Of a stretch of DNA of 64,000 nt, positions 26,335-35,115 are shown piece by piece (position 1 is the stretch's first letter; each line of letters opens with the position of its first letter). Both the position numbers and the translations under genes were made by a program. This DNA comes from Legionella sp. (GTDB taxonomy: Bacteria; Pseudomonadota; Gammaproteobacteria; Legionellales; Legionellaceae). Under the pieces are notes generated by a model, which worked only from the letters and a program-made list of their open reading frames with translations, did no database searches and was not told where the DNA came from. The stretch is from positions 3,483 to 67,482 of the forward strand of contig JAOATK010000007.1 of NCBI GenBank assembly GCA_030158115.1, given 5' to 3'.

Positions 26335-26703
26335 ATGAATCAAACAGCTAATATAAATTACCGGAATCTATGGGCAATGGGAGCAGTTATTTTATTGCTT
26401 CTGTTCATAACACATCCCGCATGTGCATCTAGCGCAGGCGGAGGATTACCATTTGACTCCTATCTAACCAAAATACAGAAATCCATTACAGGACCATTTG
26501 CCTTTACTGCTGCAATTATTGGTCTAGTTGGCGCGGGAGCCACGCTGATTTTTGGTGGTGAAATGAATGGTTTTTTGCGAACACTTCTCTTTATTGTCCT
26601 AGTACTTTCATTCTTGGTTGCAGCACAAAACACCATGACAGCGATTACAGGCAAAGGCGCTGAAATTGCTAAACCTTCAATCACAATGATCGTTGTGGAG
26701 TAG
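26335..26703 (+). CDS. trbC: TrbC, conjugative pilin precursor
   Basis: A 122-residue VirB2-type prepilin. A long signal peptide ends near HPACASSAGGG, followed by a mature part with two hydrophobic segments (FTAAIIGLVGAGATLIFGG and LLFIVLVLSFLVAAQNTM). In IncP plasmids the mature pilin is trimmed and cyclised by TraF, which is encoded here at 37001. AAGGAG precedes the start. It lies 14 bases after trbB. Confidence 0.9.
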   Translation: MNQTANINYRNLWAMGAVILLLLFITHPACASSAGGGLPFDSYLTKIQKSITGPFAFTAAIIGLVGAGATLIFGGEMNGFLRTLLFIVLVLSFLVAAQNTMTAITGKGAEIAKPSITMIVVE

Positions 26704-26708
26704 CAGCC

Positions 26709-27011
26709 ATGAGTCTTCGCACCATTCCTATACGAAAATGCGGTAACCGCCCAAGTCTTTTTATGGGTGGTGATCGCGAGTTAGTCATGTTTTCAGGATT
26801 GTTATCAGCCATTTTAGTATTCGCAGCTCAGGATTTGCTTGCCGCTATTTTTGGCTTTGCTCTTTGGTTTTTATCTTTAAAAGGTCTAAGGCTTATGGCC
26901 AAAGCCGACCCTTATATGAGAGCCGTTTATCTGAGACAAAGAGGTTATCAGACTTATTACCCTGCGCGTTCAACCCCTTTTCGTACTAATAAAGGGGGTA
27001 TTTATGATTGA
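26709..27011 (+). CDS. trbD: TrbD, VirB3-like membrane protein
   Basis: A 100-residue inner membrane component of the mating apparatus. A basic N-terminus (MSLRTIPIRKCGNRPSLFMGG) is followed by a hydrophobic hairpin and a basic C-tail (RAVYLRQRGYQTYYPAR), the usual VirB3/TrbD layout. It overlaps trbE by 8 bases. Confidence 0.9.
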   Translation: MSLRTIPIRKCGNRPSLFMGGDRELVMFSGLLSAILVFAAQDLLAAIFGFALWFLSLKGLRLMAKADPYMRAVYLRQRGYQTYYPARSTPFRTNKGGIYD

Positions 27012-29535
27012 GCTCATTACCTTTTTAATCAGTATTACTGGGCTTTTGCTGTTAGGCATGCTGTTTGGTGCTACTAGAATGAAAAGCCGTAAACACCACG
27101 TCAAAAGACATCGAAGTCAATCAGCAGGACTGGTTGATTTACTAAATTACGCAGCAGTAGTCGATGATGGTGTGATTATAGGAAAAAATGGTTCGTTTAT
27201 GGCCGCCTGGCTTTATCAAGGTGAAGACATTGCCAACACTACAGATAAAGCCCGTGAAATGATGGCATTTCGAATCAATCAGGCAATGTCCTCCATGGGT
27301 AATGGGTGGATGATTCATGTAGATGCCATAAGACGTGCTGCTCCTGGTTACAGTGAGCCCAGTACGTCCTACTTTCCCGATCTTGTATCAAAAGCTGTTG
27401 ATGAAGAAAGAAGGCAGTACTTTGAAAGTATGGGTGCTTTGTATGAAGGCTATTTTGTTATCACATTAACCTGGTATCCACCTGTATTGGCGCAAAAGCG
27501 TTTTGTTGAATTGATGTTTGATGATTCAGGAGAAAAATTAAACCAAAAAGCCCAAACTCATCAATTGATTGAAACCTTCAAGCAATCGTGCAGAAACTTT
27601 GAGTCACGTATGAGCGCTGCATTGCACCTCGAAAGGTTAGGCTCAGAAAAATTCAGCAATGAAAACCAAGTTACTCAGGATAATTTTTTAAGACACATTC
27701 AATATTGCGTCACAGGAATTAACCATCCTGTTAATCTGCCTAAAAATCCAATTTATCTGGATGCATTGATTGGCGGTCAGGAGTTAACCCCCGGTATTAC
27801 ACCCAAAATTGGCCGAAAATTTATTCAATGCGTTGCTATTGAAGGATTCCCCATGGAGTCTTACCCAGGTATTTTAACGCTGTTGACTCAATTACCTGTG
27901 GAATATCGCTGGAACTCTCGTTTTATATTCATGGATGCTCATGAAGCTGTAGCTCATTTCACTAAATTCCGTAAAAAATGGAAACAAAAGGTCAGAGGCT
28001 TTTTTGACCAAATGTTTAATACCAACTCCGGTATCGTTGATGAAGATGCGCTCAGCATGGTTCAGGACGCGCAAGCAGCCATTGCCGAAACCAACTCAGG
28101 GATGGTGGGGCAAGGTTACTATACATCGGTTGTGGTATTAATGGATGAGGATAGAGCGAACGTTGAGAAAGCTGCCCTATTTATCGAAAAGAATATCAAT
28201 GCCTTAGGTTTTAGTGCACGAACAGAAACCATTAATACCATGGATGCCTTTATGGGTAGTCTGCCGGGTCATGGTGTTGAAAACATCAGAAGACCTCTGG
28301 TTAATACCATGAATCTGGCGGACTTGCTGCCAACATCCAGCATTTGGACTGGTGAAAATAAAGCGCCTTCCCCCTTGTTTCCACCGCTCTCCCCTCCTTT
28401 GATGCACTGCGTTACCAGTGGTAATGCACCATTTCGTTTGAATCTTCATGTCAGAGATTTAGGCCATGGCATTATGTTTGGTCCCACACGCTCCGGTAAA
28501 TCAACCCATCTTGGTTTATTGGCATTGTCTTGGCGTCGATATAAAGATGCCCGCATTTATTCTTTTGATAAAGGCATGTCCATGTATCCGACTTGCAAGG
28601 CAACAGGTGGGGAGCATTTCACCATCGCTGATAAAGACTCTCGTCTTGCATTTGCGCCCTTGCAGTTTTTAGCCACTCAAAGCGATAGAGCTTGGGCTAT
28701 GGAATGGATTGATACGATTCTAGCTTTGAATGGTTTGAATACCACACCAGCTCAGCGCAATGAAATCGGCCATGCCATTCTAAGCATGCACCAAAGTGGC
28801 TCTAAAACCTTATCTGAATTTGTGATGACCATTCAGGATGAACCCATTCGAGAAACATTAAAGCAATACACGATAGATGGTTTGATGGGGCATTTATTGG
28901 ATGCAGAAAGTGATGGCCTAGGTTTGTCTTCCTTTATGACCTTTGAAATCGAGCATTTAATGGGCTTGGGTGAGAAATTTGCCTTGCCTGTATTGCTATA
29001 TCTTTTTAGGCGTATTGAAACCTCATTAGATGGTCGCCCCACCCTAATCTTGCTTGATGAAGCATGGTTGATGCTGGCACATCCTGTATTCAAAAACAAA
29101 ATTGCTGAATGGCTTGATTCCATGGCTAAGAAAAACTGTGTGGTGTTTATGGCAACTCAACATTTATCACATGCAGCCAATTCAGGCATTTTAGACATTA
29201 TTGTTGAATCAACCGCTACCAAAATATTTTTGCCGAATCTGTATGCAAGAGATCCTGAAACACGCCTCGTTTATGAGCGTATGGGTTTAAATCCTCGCCA
29301 AATTGACATCATTGCATCTGCCCAACCCAAACGAGATTACTACTATGTCAGTGAAAAGGGCCAGCGACTTTATCAGTTAGCGTTAGGCCCTTATGCCTTG
29401 GCGTTTGTAGGAGCAACAGATCCTGATTCAATTGCGCGTATGAAGCAATTGGAGTTGAAGTATAAAGATAAGTGGGTCTCTCAATGGCTTTCAGAAAAAG
29501 GAATTTCCCTAGAACAATACGGAGAAGCAGCATGA
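27004..29535 (+). CDS. trbE: TrbE, VirB4-type ATPase
   Basis: An 843-residue ATPase that energises pilus assembly and DNA transfer. It starts with a membrane segment (LITFLISITGLLLLGMLFG). The CagE/VirB4 N-domain is followed by the ATPase domain with Walker A MFGPTRSGKSTHLGL and Walker B LILLDEAWLML; a late MATQHLSHA motif is present. Length fits IncP TrbE (about 850). ATGA overlap with trbF indicates coupled translation. Confidence 0.95.
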   Translation: MIELITFLISITGLLLLGMLFGATRMKSRKHHVKRHRSQSAGLVDLLNYAAVVDDGVIIGKNGSFMAAWLYQGEDIANTTDKAREMMAFRINQAMSSMGNGWMIHVDAIRRAAPGYSEPSTSYFPDLVSKAVDEERRQYFESMGALYEGYFVITLTWYPPVLAQKRFVELMFDDSGEKLNQKAQTHQLIETFKQSCRNFESRMSAALHLERLGSEKFSNENQVTQDNFLRHIQYCVTGINHPVNLPKNPIYLDALIGGQELTPGITPKIGRKFIQCVAIEGFPMESYPGILTLLTQLPVEYRWNSRFIFMDAHEAVAHFTKFRKKWKQKVRGFFDQMFNTNSGIVDEDALSMVQDAQAAIAETNSGMVGQGYYTSVVVLMDEDRANVEKAALFIEKNINALGFSARTETINTMDAFMGSLPGHGVENIRRPLVNTMNLADLLPTSSIWTGENKAPSPLFPPLSPPLMHCVTSGNAPFRLNLHVRDLGHGIMFGPTRSGKSTHLGLLALSWRRYKDARIYSFDKGMSMYPTCKATGGEHFTIADKDSRLAFAPLQFLATQSDRAWAMEWIDTILALNGLNTTPAQRNEIGHAILSMHQSGSKTLSEFVMTIQDEPIRETLKQYTIDGLMGHLLDAESDGLGLSSFMTFEIEHLMGLGEKFALPVLLYLFRRIETSLDGRPTLILLDEAWLMLAHPVFKNKIAEWLDSMAKKNCVVFMATQHLSHAANSGILDIIVESTATKIFLPNLYARDPETRLVYERMGLNPRQIDIIASAQPKRDYYYVSEKGQRLYQLALGPYALAFVGATDPDSIARMKQLELKYKDKWVSQWLSEKGISLEQYGEAA

Positions 29536-30230
29536 AAAAAAGTGTAACTAATAATCCCTATCTTAATGCCAGACGTGCTTGGAATGTTCATACCGCTGGG
29601 CTTATGAAATCACTACAGGTTTGGCAATTGGTGGGTTTAGGTAGCCTGTTAATCGCATTGGCTGCTGTAGGCGGCCTAATCGCGATAGGCAGCCAGTCCA
29701 AGTTTATCCCTTTGGTGTTTCAACAAGATGCCAATGGCAATACCTTATCGGTTACTCGTGCTGAGAAAGTTGGTGAGGCAAGTATCGATGATTATCGTGC
29801 TGCAGCTGCCCATTTCATTGAAAACATCCGCATGGTAAGCCTTGATGTGGAACTGCAAAAGAAAGCAGTGTTTCAAGTGTATTCCTATTTAAATGCCAAT
29901 GATGCCGCACTAACCAAGGTTCAAGAGTTCTACAGCGACAAACAGCAATCCAATCCCTTTGAAAGAGCTGCCCATGAAATTGTGAGTATTGATATTCGTT
30001 CAGTGCTTCAAGAGTCGGATGAGACTTGGCAAGTCGACTGGATTGAAACGGTGAGAAATCGTGATGGCACCCTTCGTGAAAAGCCTCGCATGATGAAAGC
30101 GATGATTACGATGTATCAGGAGAATGAAGTCAAGGATGCCACCACTGAGTCCATTTTGAAAAACCCCCACCTGATTTATGTGCGTGATTTTAACTGGTCC
30201 TACGAATTAAAGCATGGAGAACAACAATGA
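29532..30230 (+). CDS. trbF: TrbF, VirB8-like protein
   Basis: A 232-residue bitopic inner membrane protein. There is a short cytosolic N-tail (NPYLNARRAWNVHTAG), one membrane helix (LVGLGSLLIALAAVGGLIAI), and a periplasmic VirB8 domain containing the IVSIDIRSVLQESDETWQVDW strand. GGAGAAG precedes the ATG at 29532. It overlaps trbE (ATGA) and trbG (ATGA). Confidence 0.92.
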   Translation: MKKSVTNNPYLNARRAWNVHTAGLMKSLQVWQLVGLGSLLIALAAVGGLIAIGSQSKFIPLVFQQDANGNTLSVTRAEKVGEASIDDYRAAAAHFIENIRMVSLDVELQKKAVFQVYSYLNANDAALTKVQEFYSDKQQSNPFERAAHEIVSIDIRSVLQESDETWQVDWIETVRNRDGTLREKPRMMKAMITMYQENEVKDATTESILKNPHLIYVRDFNWSYELKHGEQQ

Positions 30231-31102
30231 AAAGAATAATACAGCTATTTTGTTTAGTGATGCCTCTCACAGGGTTTGCATTGGATAACACTATTCTTGC
30301 CGAACACTATTTTTCGGATACTGCGCCCAAACTATCCAGCCAGGAAAAACAAGCTTTAGATATTGCAGAGCGTACACAAAAAGGAGAAAAAACAAGTAAG
30401 CCCTTTGCTTCAGCTGATGGCTCGGTCAGTTTTATTTATGGTTCTGGGCAAATCAGGGTGGTTTGTGCGCCGTTACAAGTTTGTGATATTGCCTTGCAAC
30501 CTGGTGAACAATTTAACGACATGAATGTTGGCGATCCTCGCTTTGTTGTTGAGCCATCCATCACAGGAGCTGGTGCTTTGCAGCAAATTCATCTTCTCAT
30601 AAAGCCTAAAGATGTAGGGCTTGATTCCTCATTAGTTGTGACTACAGACAGAAGAACGTATCACTTTAGATTAAAGTCTGACAGAACAGAGTTTATGCCT
30701 TACATCGCGTTTATTTATCCCGATGAAGCAAAAGCCAAATGGCAGGCACTCCAACACATTCAAGCTGAAAGACGAAAAGTAGATACCTTGCCAGAAACCA
30801 ATGAATATTTAGGCGATCTTAACTTTAATTATCAACTTCAAGGCAACGCGCGATTTAAGCCAGTTAGAGTTTATAACAATGGCGTCAAAACAATTATTGA
30901 GATGCCAAGAACCATGGCTCAAAGTGAAGCACCTGCGCTGTTGGTTTTAAGAAGTCGGGGACTATTTCGAAAATCAGAGTCGGTCATGGTGAATTATCGC
31001 CTTCAGGGGAGTCGCTACATCGTAGACGGTGTTTTTGATAAAGCCATGTTGATTATCGGAAGCGGTCCATCTCAAGAAAAAATTACGATTACAAGGTGCT
31101 AA
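30227..31102 (+). CDS. trbG: TrbG, VirB9-like outer-membrane core protein
   Basis: A 291-residue secreted protein with a Sec signal (MKRIIQLFCLVMPLTGFALD). The periplasmic VirB9 N-domain includes GQIRVVCAPLQVCDIALQPGE. The C-domain holds the TYHFRL and KPVRVYNNGVKTIIEMP segments that bind the VirB7-like lipoprotein. It forms the outer-membrane core ring with TrbI and TrbH. Confidence 0.92.
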   Translation: MKRIIQLFCLVMPLTGFALDNTILAEHYFSDTAPKLSSQEKQALDIAERTQKGEKTSKPFASADGSVSFIYGSGQIRVVCAPLQVCDIALQPGEQFNDMNVGDPRFVVEPSITGAGALQQIHLLIKPKDVGLDSSLVVTTDRRTYHFRLKSDRTEFMPYIAFIYPDEAKAKWQALQHIQAERRKVDTLPETNEYLGDLNFNYQLQGNARFKPVRVYNNGVKTIIEMPRTMAQSEAPALLVLRSRGLFRKSESVMVNYRLQGSRYIVDGVFDKAMLIIGSGPSQEKITITRC

Positions 31103-31104
31103 AT

Positions 31105-31509
31105 ATGAAAAAAATAAGTGTTTTATTGACTGCACTCTTGTTAACAAGCTGTGCCAGCACGCGTTATGGCAATTTCACTCAGTTGTCCCAGAGCAGAGAT
31201 GCTTATTTGGCAGCAGATGCAGCGACTCAATTAAGCCGGGTCTATCCACCTGCTCAAAATACATTTTGCATTGGTCAAAGGGCAACAGACGGCTTTGGCT
31301 TAAGTCTTACTCAAAGTTTGAGAAAAAAAGGGTATGGGGTAAATGAAAACCCGTGCTCCAAGAATAAGGCTAATTTGTTGTACGTGCTTGATGAGCTTGA
31401 ACCTTTATATCGCGTTAGCCTTTTTGTAGGCGTGCAAACCTTGAGCCGCGTATATGCAAAAGACCATGAAAAAATCATCCCTGTCAGCGCATGGACTCAT
31501 AAGGAGTAA
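31105..31509 (+). CDS. trbH: TrbH, VirB7-like lipoprotein
   Basis: A 134-residue lipoprotein. The signal is MKKISVLLTALLLTSCAST with lipobox LTSC at Cys-16. I chose the ATG at 31105, with AAGG 8 bases upstream, over a GTG at 31096. By position between trbG and trbI it is TrbH, the likely partner of TrbG in the outer-membrane core. The mature part contains QLSRVYPPAQNTFCIGQ and a typical VirB7-family C-terminal domain. Confidence 0.85.
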   Translation: MKKISVLLTALLLTSCASTRYGNFTQLSQSRDAYLAADAATQLSRVYPPAQNTFCIGQRATDGFGLSLTQSLRKKGYGVNENPCSKNKANLLYVLDELEPLYRVSLFVGVQTLSRVYAKDHEKIIPVSAWTHKE

Positions 31510-31514
31510 AAGCT

Positions 31515-32759
31515 ATGAATCAAAATAATGATTATTTGTCACCAGACAAATCACCGCAAAAACTTCACACAACTGGTGTAAAACGAGTGAATAATGTGCC
31601 GCTCATGATTGCGATTGGTATTTTAACTCTTTTTGTAGTGCTTATCGCATTTGTTGCCAATAAACGAGCTAATGCGCAAAACCAGCCGTTAGAAATAGCA
31701 AAGGTTAAAAATCCTAAGAAAAATACCATGAGCCTTGCTAATGACGTGGTAGGAGGCCATAAAACAGCAGTGATTCCGCCACAAAGTGACACCGAAGCCC
31801 GCAATGAGACAGCTACTTTGCCCATTCCTGAACATCTACTTCGTAAAGAAGATACTCTGACACATGAGGTGTCCGAGACCGAAATCGAACGTATTCGTCA
31901 GGAAAAAACTCAAGAGTTTGAAGAGGCTGTCAAAGCGAAAACCTCGGTGATGGTTGATAACACAAGATTGAATAACCGAGATAGTGTTAAAACTTCCATG
32001 AATAGTAATGAGGTGACAATGAACCTCGACTCTTCGTCAGCGTTTAAAGAGCAGCTCGCATTGTTACAGGGAAGACAGACCAAACCCATGTCGCAAACTT
32101 TGGGTGGTGAAGAAAATGAAATGCGCTGGCATTTAAATTCAACACTTCAAAATCCTAACAGCCGATTCGAGCTAAGAGCAGGCAGCGTAATTCCTGGAGT
32201 AATGATTAGTGGCATCGCTTCCGATTTGCCCGGTCAAATCATAGCTCAGGTATCACAAAACGTTTATGACACGGCTACAGGTAAATATCTTTTAATTCCT
32301 CAAGGCACTAAGATATTAGGTCTTTATTCTAGTGATGTCAGTTATGGTCAGTCTTCCGTATTGGTGGCTTGGCAACGACTGGTGTTTCCAGACAGTAAAG
32401 CCCTGGATATAGGCTCTATGCCAGGTGCTGATAGCGCAGGATATGCCGGATTTCGCGATCAAGTGGATCATCATTATGCGCGAATTTATGGCTCAGCGCT
32501 TTTAATGTCAGGCATTATCGCAGGCATTACTTATAGCCAAAATACGAATCAGTCTAACCAATTTGGTTATGCCCAACCAACAGCTGGCAGCGTCTTGAGT
32601 CAGGCGTTGGGACAACAGCTCGGCGAGGTCACTTCGCAACTGGTTTCAAAAAATCTGAATGTATCTCCCACCATCAATGTTCGCCCAGGTTATCGTTTCA
32701 ATATCATCGTGGTGAAAGATTTAACATTTAAACAGCCCTATAGGCAATTTGCTTATTAA
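31515..32759 (+). CDS. trbI: TrbI, VirB10-like channel scaffold
   Basis: A 414-residue VirB10 homologue. A 35-residue cytosolic tail is followed by one membrane helix (VPLMIAIGILTLFVVLIAFVAN), a charged periplasmic linker with predicted coiled coil (around EIERIRQEKTQEFEEAVK), and the C-terminal beta-barrel domain. In that domain GSVIPGVMISGIASDLPGQI, QGTKILGLYSSDVSYGQS and the final GYRFNIIVVKDL are typical. It spans both membranes and opens the outer pore. Confidence 0.94.
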   Translation: MNQNNDYLSPDKSPQKLHTTGVKRVNNVPLMIAIGILTLFVVLIAFVANKRANAQNQPLEIAKVKNPKKNTMSLANDVVGGHKTAVIPPQSDTEARNETATLPIPEHLLRKEDTLTHEVSETEIERIRQEKTQEFEEAVKAKTSVMVDNTRLNNRDSVKTSMNSNEVTMNLDSSSAFKEQLALLQGRQTKPMSQTLGGEENEMRWHLNSTLQNPNSRFELRAGSVIPGVMISGIASDLPGQIIAQVSQNVYDTATGKYLLIPQGTKILGLYSSDVSYGQSSVLVAWQRLVFPDSKALDIGSMPGADSAGYAGFRDQVDHHYARIYGSALLMSGIIAGITYSQNTNQSNQFGYAQPTAGSVLSQALGQQLGEVTSQLVSKNLNVSPTINVRPGYRFNIIVVKDLTFKQPYRQFAY

Positions 32760-32773
32760 TGAAGGAGCGCATT

Positions 32774-33514
32774 ATGAAATTTAAATCCATGATTATTTAT
32801 TGCTTTGTTTTACCAATATTCGCGGGTGGTGCGCCTGTGTTTGATATTGCAAATTGGATTCAAAATGGAAAGATGATTGCAACTCAGCTTAGCGAGTATA
32901 AAACGCAAGTCGATCAATACAAAAATCAGATGGATCAATACCAAAACATGTTAGACAACACCAAGTCACTGACTTCGTTTGAATGGGATAATGCTAACTC
33001 AGTTATTAATAATTTGCTTGAATCGACTGATACCATTGATTATTACAAGCAGGAAGCTGGGAGCCTCCAAGGCTACCTTGACCGATTCCAAAGTCAGGAA
33101 TACTACCAAAAGACTCCTTGTTTTAATGGCAATGGTCAGTGTTCTGCTGGAGAACTTAGAAAAATCAAACAAAGCAGATTAGCGGCTTCTGTTGCTGAAA
33201 AGCGATCTAATGACGCCATGCTTAAAGGGGTTGATAAACAACAACAGAGCTTAAAAAATGATTCTGTAAAGCTGCGTACTTTGCAATCTCAAGCACAAAG
33301 TGCTGCAGGCCAAAAACAGGCTCTTCAAGCAGCTTCTCAATTAGCTAGTAATCAATCCCATCAGTTGCTTCAAATTAGAGGGGTGTTATTAGCACAACAA
33401 AATGCTCAGGCAGTTAAAGATGCAGCAAGTGCAAACAAGGAAGCCATACAGACTGCAGGCGATGAGCATTTCAAATCAGGGACATACCATAAAAGCTCAG
33501 GAAAAAAATGGTAA
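32774..33514 (+). CDS. trbJ: TrbJ, VirB5-like minor pilus protein
   Basis: A 246-residue secreted protein. AAGGAGCGC precedes the ATG at 32774. The signal peptide ends near IFAGGAPVFD. The mature N-terminus IANWIQNGKMIATQLSEYKTQVDQY and a long helical hairpin are typical of VirB5/TrbJ, which sits at the pilus tip. Its last 19 residues (DEHFKSGTYHKSSGKKW) closely resemble the end of the next gene product. Confidence 0.9.
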   Translation: MKFKSMIIYCFVLPIFAGGAPVFDIANWIQNGKMIATQLSEYKTQVDQYKNQMDQYQNMLDNTKSLTSFEWDNANSVINNLLESTDTIDYYKQEAGSLQGYLDRFQSQEYYQKTPCFNGNGQCSAGELRKIKQSRLAASVAEKRSNDAMLKGVDKQQQSLKNDSVKLRTLQSQAQSAAGQKQALQAASQLASNQSHQLLQIRGVLLAQQNAQAVKDAASANKEAIQTAGDEHFKSGTYHKSSGKKW

Positions 33515-33536
33515 TTCATCACAAAAAGGAGACGAA

Positions 33537-33740
33537 ATGAAAATTTTAAGTTTATCTATGATGATATTTGCTTGCGTACTTTCTGGTTGCGATAGCGCTG
33601 AAACTAAAAGTGCGCAACACCTCGCATCGTTAACCTGTGAAGCCTCAAGAGAAGATCGCACAAAAGAAGAGCTGCAAGCAATCGGTGATGCGTGCTTCAA
33701 AGGGGGTAGTTATTCCAAAAGCTCAGGAAAAACGTGGTGA
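33537..33740 (+). CDS. trbK: TrbK-like small lipoprotein, candidate entry-exclusion protein
   Basis: A 67-residue lipoprotein. The signal MKILSLSMMIFACVLSGCDS has lipobox LSGC at Cys-18. AAAGGAG lies 8 bases upstream of the ATG at 33537. The mature domain contains two further cysteines (TCEASREDRTKEELQ... DACFKGG). By position between trbJ and trbL it equals TrbK, the IncP lipoprotein that blocks entry of related elements. The C-terminus DACFKGGSYSKSSGKTW parallels the C-terminus of TrbJ. Confidence 0.7.
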   Translation: MKILSLSMMIFACVLSGCDSAETKSAQHLASLTCEASREDRTKEELQAIGDACFKGGSYSKSSGKTW

Positions 33741-33744
33741 TACT

Positions 33745-35115
33745 ATGAATAAAAAAATAATCCTTTACGTAGTTACTCTCTGTTTATTTGGATTTTCTGC
33801 CTCCTGCGTTGCTGCGGGAATTGGCATCGATAGTCGGGATTTGCTAGATAATATTTTGTATCGATTTTCCAGCACATCCGCCCTGTGGAGTCAAACCCTG
33901 TTAAGTTATGCACGTTTTCTGTTTTGGTCTCTGGCCTTGATCAGTATGGTATGGACCTACGGTTTAATGGCATTACGTAAAGCTGACATTCAAGAGTTCT
34001 TAGCTGAAACGGTACGGTTTTTTGTGGTGGTCGGTTTTTTCTATTGGATTTTAGACAATGGACCGGCCATTGCAAAAGCAATCATCGACTCCATGCGACA
34101 ACTTGCAGCAAAGGCTTCTGGCATTAATGGGCACGTATCGCCCTCTGCTATTGTCGATGTGGGGTTTGATATTGTTTCTAAAGCCATTGATAGTTCATCC
34201 ATCTGGTCTCCTGCTGCAACGACTGTGGGCTTACTCGTTGCAGGAGTTATTCTCATTACATTAGCTTTAGTCAGCATTAATATGCTCATTATCTTAATTA
34301 CAGGCTGGATTTTAACCTATGGCGGCATTGTTTTATTAGGTTTTGGTGGTGGGCGCTGGACTCAGGATATTGCGATTAATTACTACAGAGCAGTCTTAGG
34401 TATTGCATTGCAAGCGTTTGCCATGATTCTAATTATTGGTATCGGCAAGTCGTTTATAGACCAATATTATGCCGCGATGTCTGAGAACATCATGTTAAAA
34501 GAAATGTTTGTCATGCTGGTGGTTGCAGTCCTGCTATTAGTACTTATTGATAAAATTCCACCGGCTTTAGCAGGCATCGTATCAGGAGGTGGTTCTAGTG
34601 GTGGCGGTGGACTCGGTCTTGGTGGGGCTATGGGTGCTGCAGGAATAGCAGGAGCTGCGATGGCAGGTGCTGCTGGAGCCGCAATTACTCAAAGTGCTGG
34701 TGGATTATCTGCGCTCAACGCTGCGTTTAAGGCAGCCAGTCAAACGCTCAGTACTGGCGATACAACGGCTATGTCTGGTATGGATAAAAGCTCCAAAACG
34801 GGTGGTTTAGCACAAGCTATGGGACAAGCTGCTCAATTTGCTGGCTCTTTTGGTTCTCATTTGGCTTCTGGCACTATGGATGTCGCTCGTGAGAAAGCAA
34901 ACAGTATCAAAGAGAATTTTTCAGAAAAAATTGCAGGCACAACGGGTGGAAAGATTGCCGATGCAATCCAAAGCAAGACGGATACATCTGCCTCTCAATC
35001 GCAAGAATCAAATGCGCAAACTATTTTATCCATGGGTGCACCAGGAGGTAGTTTTAGCTCAGGCTCAGATGAAGTCAGACAGTTTGTGAATCAAAAAGCA
35101 TCTGGAGAGAGTTAA
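33745..35115 (+). CDS. trbL: TrbL, VirB6-like polytopic membrane protein
   Basis: A 456-residue protein. The start is taken at the ATG at 33745 (MNKKIILYVVTLCLFG), 4 bases after the trbK stop. A signal-like helix is followed by AGIGIDSRDLLDNILYRFSS and six membrane segments to residue ~275. The last 180 residues are glycine, alanine and serine rich (GGGSSGGGGLGLGGAMGAAG), as in TrbL. It forms the inner membrane part of the DNA channel. Its TAA overlaps the traG start (TAATG). Confidence 0.93.
   Translation: MNKKIILYVVTLCLFGFSASCVAAGIGIDSRDLLDNILYRFSSTSALWSQTLLSYARFLFWSLALISMVWTYGLMALRKADIQEFLAETVRFFVVVGFFYWILDNGPAIAKAIIDSMRQLAAKASGINGHVSPSAIVDVGFDIVSKAIDSSSIWSPAATTVGLLVAGVILITLALVSINMLIILITGWILTYGGIVLLGFGGGRWTQDIAINYYRAVLGIALQAFAMILIIGIGKSFIDQYYAAMSENIMLKEMFVMLVVAVLLLVLIDKIPPALAGIVSGGGSSGGGGLGLGGAMGAAGIAGAAMAGAAGAAITQSAGGLSALNAAFKAASQTLSTGDTTAMSGMDKSSKTGGLAQAMGQAAQFAGSFGSHLASGTMDVAREKANSIKENFSEKIAGTTGGKIADAIQSKTDTSASQSQESNAQTILSMGAPGGSFSSGSDEVRQFVNQKASGES

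Noticed and set aside
33402..33536. Upstream extension of the TrbK-like gene
   Set aside because: It overlaps trbJ in another frame; the ATG at 33537 has a strong ribosome site and a lipoprotein signal.
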